From: Pseudomonadota bacterium
GTDB taxonomy: Bacteria > Pseudomonadota > Alphaproteobacteria > Rhizobiales > Beijerinckiaceae
Direction of reading: 5' to 3'
Assembly: GCA_021813805.1 (NCBI GenBank)
Contig: JAKAJL010000001.1
Location: 62,001-126,000 of the forward strand
Length of the DNA stretch: 64,000 nt
Under the pieces are notes generated by a model, which saw nothing but the letters and a program-made list of their open reading frames with translations, searched no databases and had not been told where the DNA came from. Every line of letters begins with the position of its first letter. Position 1 is the stretch's first letter. Of this stretch, positions 61,861 to 64,000 are shown in pieces. A program made the translations under genes and the position numbers.

Positions 61861-63213
61861 TCACACCGCGACGCTGTGGCGCGCGGCGCGGGCGGGCAGA
61901 TAGGCGTCGAAGGCCGAGGCCACGAGACGCATGAAGGGGCGTCCCGCCTCGGTGATCGAGACGCGCCGCCCCTCCTGGGTCGCAACGCCCTCCCTGGACA
62001 GCTGCGCCAACTGGTCCTGCGCGCCGTCGAGCGCAGCGGCGTCGCCCAGCATTTTTTCGGCGATTACGCCGTAATCGACCGAGAAATCGCACATCAGCCG
62101 CTCGATCACCGCCGCGCGGGCAAGATCGTCGCGGGTGAAGGCGACGCCCTTCACGATGGCGAAACGGTCGGATTCGACGGCCCGGCGCCAAGTGGCGACG
62201 TCGGCCGTGTTCTGGACATAGCCCTGCGGCAACCGGCCGATGGAGGACGCGCCGAAGGGCAGCAGCGCGTCCGCCTGATCCACCGTGTAACCCTGGAAAT
62301 TGCGCCGCAGCCTGCCCTCGCGCTGGGCGATGGCCATCGGATCGTCGGGAAGCGCGAAATGGTCGAGGCCGATGGCGTCATAGCCCTGCCCGATGAGGGC
62401 CTTCCGCGCCGTCGCCGCCTGATTCAGGCGGGCCGCCGCCCCCGGCAGGGCCGCTGCGTCGATCAATTGTTGCCGCTTGGCGAACCACGGCGCATGGGCG
62501 TAGCCGAACAGGGCGAAGCGGGTCGGCCGGAGCGAAGCCGCAAGCTCGGCGCTGCGGACGACGTCTTCCTCGCTTTGATGGGGCAGTCCGTACATCAGGT
62601 CGAGGTTAATGGCGCGGAAGCCGGAGCCCCGCAGGACCTTCACGGCGCGCTCGACCACCTCGAACGGCTGGACGCGGCCGATGGCCTTCTGGACATGCGC
62701 GTTGAGATCCTGCACGCCCAGGCTCACGCGGTTGAAGCCCGCCGCGGCGAGGCCGCGGGCGAGCTTCTCGTCGACATGGCGCGGGTCAAGCTCGATGGAG
62801 ATTTCGGCGTCTGGCGCAAAATCGAAATGGCGGCGCAGGGCGTCGGTCAGTTCCCTCAACCGCGCGGGGCCGAGCAGGCCGGGCGTGCCGCCGCCCCAAT
62901 GGACATGGATGACCTTGCGCGCGGGCGAACGCCTGCCGACGAGGTCGATCTCGCGCAAAAGGGTCTCGGCATAGGCGTCGAGCGGCTCCTGCCGTTTCGT
63001 CGCGCGGGTGTGGCAGCCGCAATAGGCGCACAGCTCGCGGCAATAGGGCACATGAAGATAAAGCGACAGGCGCGTCTCGGCCGGCAGCTCGGCGAGCCAG
63101 GCGGCGTAGAGCTCCGGCCCGACGGCCTCGGAAAAATGGGGCGCGGTCGGATAGCTGGTGTATCGCGGCACCGCCTTTTCGGCGAGGACCAGATGTGACG
63201 AAAGTGCGCTCAT
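61861..63213 (-). CDS. hemN: Oxygen-independent coproporphyrinogen III oxidase
   Basis: 450-residue radical-SAM enzyme of haem/bacteriochlorophyll synthesis. The [4Fe-4S] motif YCRELCAYCG (Cys58, 62, 65) and the family glycine motif HWGGGTPGLL (~residue 117) are present, and the C-terminal HemN domain is complete, so it is HemN proper and not HemW. ATG 63213, preceded by AAGG; the frame is open upstream, but homologues begin here (AVPRYTSYPTAPHF). Works when oxygen is low; an FNR/FixK-like box lies 34 bases upstream. Confidence 0.95.
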   Translation of the reverse strand: MSALSSHLVLAEKAVPRYTSYPTAPHFSEAVGPELYAAWLAELPAETRLSLYLHVPYCRELCAYCGCHTRATKRQEPLDAYAETLLREIDLVGRRSPARKVIHVHWGGGTPGLLGPARLRELTDALRRHFDFAPDAEISIELDPRHVDEKLARGLAAAGFNRVSLGVQDLNAHVQKAIGRVQPFEVVERAVKVLRGSGFRAINLDLMYGLPHQSEEDVVRSAELAASLRPTRFALFGYAHAPWFAKRQQLIDAAALPGAAARLNQAATARKALIGQGYDAIGLDHFALPDDPMAIAQREGRLRRNFQGYTVDQADALLPFGASSIGRLPQGYVQNTADVATWRRAVESDRFAIVKGVAFTRDDLARAAVIERLMCDFSVDYGVIAEKMLGDAAALDGAQDQLAQLSREGVATQEGRRVSITEAGRPFMRLVASAFDAYLPARAARHSVAV

Positions 63214-63246
63214 GGGGCCTTCTGACACGTATAAGAACCGGCTACT

Positions 63247-63260
63247 TTGACGCCGATCAA
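63247..63260. promoter_or_regulatory. FNR/FixK-like box between hemN and hemH
   Basis: TTGAC-GCCG-ATCAA matches the consensus TTGAT-N4-ATCAA at nine of ten half-site bases. It lies 34 bases before the hemN ATG (minus) and 15 bases before the hemH ATG (plus). Oxygen-responsive control of hemN by such regulators is well known in alphaproteobacteria. Confidence 0.6.
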
Positions 63261-63274
63261 GTTCCGAGGTTTTG

Positions 63275-64000
63275 ATGTCTTTCGCGCCCTCCCACCATCC
63301 GCCGGTCGCCCATGGCAAGATCGGCGTGCTGCTCGTCAATCTCGGCACCCCGGAGGGGACGGGCTATTGGCCGATGCGCCGCTATCTTGCCGAATTTCTG
63401 TCCGACCGCCGGGTGATCGAGACGCCGCGCCCGTTCTGGCTGCCTTTGCTGCATCTGGTCATTCTGATGACTCGGCCCGCGCGAAAAGGCAAGGATTATG
63501 CGGCGATCTGGAACAGGGAGCGCAATGAAGGGCCGCTGAAAACCGTGACCCGGTCCCAGGCCGAAAAGCTCGCGCAAAAAATCGCCTCGGGCGAATTCGG
63601 GCCGGCGGGAGAAAAAATCGTGGTGGACTGGGCCATGCGCTATGGCTTGCCGTCCATGGCCTCGCGCATCGCCGCGCTCCAGGTCCAGGGCTGCGACCGG
63701 CTTCTGGTCGTCCCGCTTTATCCGCAATATTGCGCCGCCACCAGCGCCACGGTCGCCGACCGCGCCTTCGACGCCCTGAAGGCAATGCGCTGGCAGCCGG
63801 CCCTGCGGATCGCCGCGCCCTTTTACGACCGCCCGACGTATATCGGGGCGGTCGCGGCCGCGCTGCGACAGGGATTGAAGCGCCTCGATTTCACGCCGGA
63901 CAGGATCGTCGTGTCCTGGCACGGGATTCCGCGGGACTATTTCGACAAGGGCGATCCCTATTATTGCCATTGCGCCAAGACCACCCGGCTGCTCGGCGAT
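63275..64000 (+). CDS. hemH: Ferrochelatase, 3' end outside window
   Basis: The first 242 codons are visible. Ferrochelatase signatures: GVLLVNLGTPEGT at residue ~17, YPQYCAATSATVA, and WHGIPRDYFDKGDPY with the metal-site His near residue 215. Inserts Fe(II) into protoporphyrin IX, the last haem step. ATG with GAGG five bases upstream. Divergent from hemN, sharing a 61-base spacer with an FNR/FixK-like box. The final ~100 residues lie beyond the right edge. Confidence 0.95.
   Translation, partial: MSFAPSHHPPVAHGKIGVLLVNLGTPEGTGYWPMRRYLAEFLSDRRVIETPRPFWLPLLHLVILMTRPARKGKDYAAIWNRERNEGPLKTVTRSQAEKLAQKIASGEFGPAGEKIVVDWAMRYGLPSMASRIAALQVQGCDRLLVVPLYPQYCAATSATVADRAFDALKAMRWQPALRIAAPFYDRPTYIGAVAAALRQGLKRLDFTPDRIVVSWHGIPRDYFDKGDPYYCHCAKTTRLLGD

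Overview
The window is high-GC DNA from an alphaproteobacterium, most likely of the order Hyphomicrobiales (an inference). Supporting clues are the infA-maf-yacG operon, an IbpA-type heat-shock gene followed by a DUF1150 gene, a ribosome-hibernation factor fused to a cold-shock domain, frequent GTG/TTG starts, and a 48-nt palindrome of the kind scattered through rhizobial genomes. No transposase, integrase, phage gene or CRISPR array was seen, so this reads as chromosomal backbone with inserted metabolic modules.

Region 1-4.5 kb (minus strand) holds a compact, partly overlapping set: a PLP fold-type I enzyme, an ATP-grasp protein, and a PLP decarboxylase cut by the left edge, preceded by a thioredoxin-fold protein. 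It looks like a small pathway acting on an amino acid or peptide whose product I cannot name. Region 4.6-8.6 kb is oxidative defence: katG, a periplasmic PrxQ-like peroxiredoxin and a ferritin-like diiron protein.

Region 8.6-22.9 kb is the main metabolic module, dissimilatory sulfur metabolism. It contains sat, aprB-aprA and, convergent to them, qmoA-qmoB-hdrC-hdrB. The electron-transfer complex is the QmoAB-HdrCB hybrid with soluble HdrCB, not QmoABC with a membrane QmoC. Between aprA and hdrB lie four accessory genes: a CBS pair, a YkgJ-type Cys cluster protein, a small phosphoesterase, and an FKBP-like/methyltransferase fusion. sat and aprB carry closely similar promoter-like sequences at nearly the same distance from their start codons. 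In an aerobe the likely direction is sulfite to APS to sulfate, with ATP made by Sat. A CLC antiporter and a SulP-STAS sulfate transporter follow at 23-27 kb.

Region 27-34.4 kb is housekeeping: engB, argB, a HAD nucleotidase, ilvC, an Nramp-family transporter with non-canonical metal-site motifs, yacG, maf, infA and tRNA-Arg(ACG). Region 34.5-38.3 kb is a DUF5989 / SGNH hydrolase / carbamoyltransferase / SxtJ-like module. Region 38.6-49.9 kb carries phosphoribosyltransferase and nucleotide genes, including a PRPP synthetase with an extra N-terminal domain flanked by diverged inverted repeats, the HPF-cold-shock fusion, Lon and Hsp20, and both NAD-salvage enzymes PncA and PncB.

Region 50-64 kb has a D-2-hydroxyacid dehydrogenase, a long gene-poor stretch with a candidate promoter and a 30-residue membrane peptide, an IbpA-like chaperone, recF-recQ, rpmJ, several small conserved proteins, a Tat-exported GMC dehydrogenase pair, and divergent hemN/hemH sharing an FNR/FixK-like box. 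The genes at both edges are incomplete.
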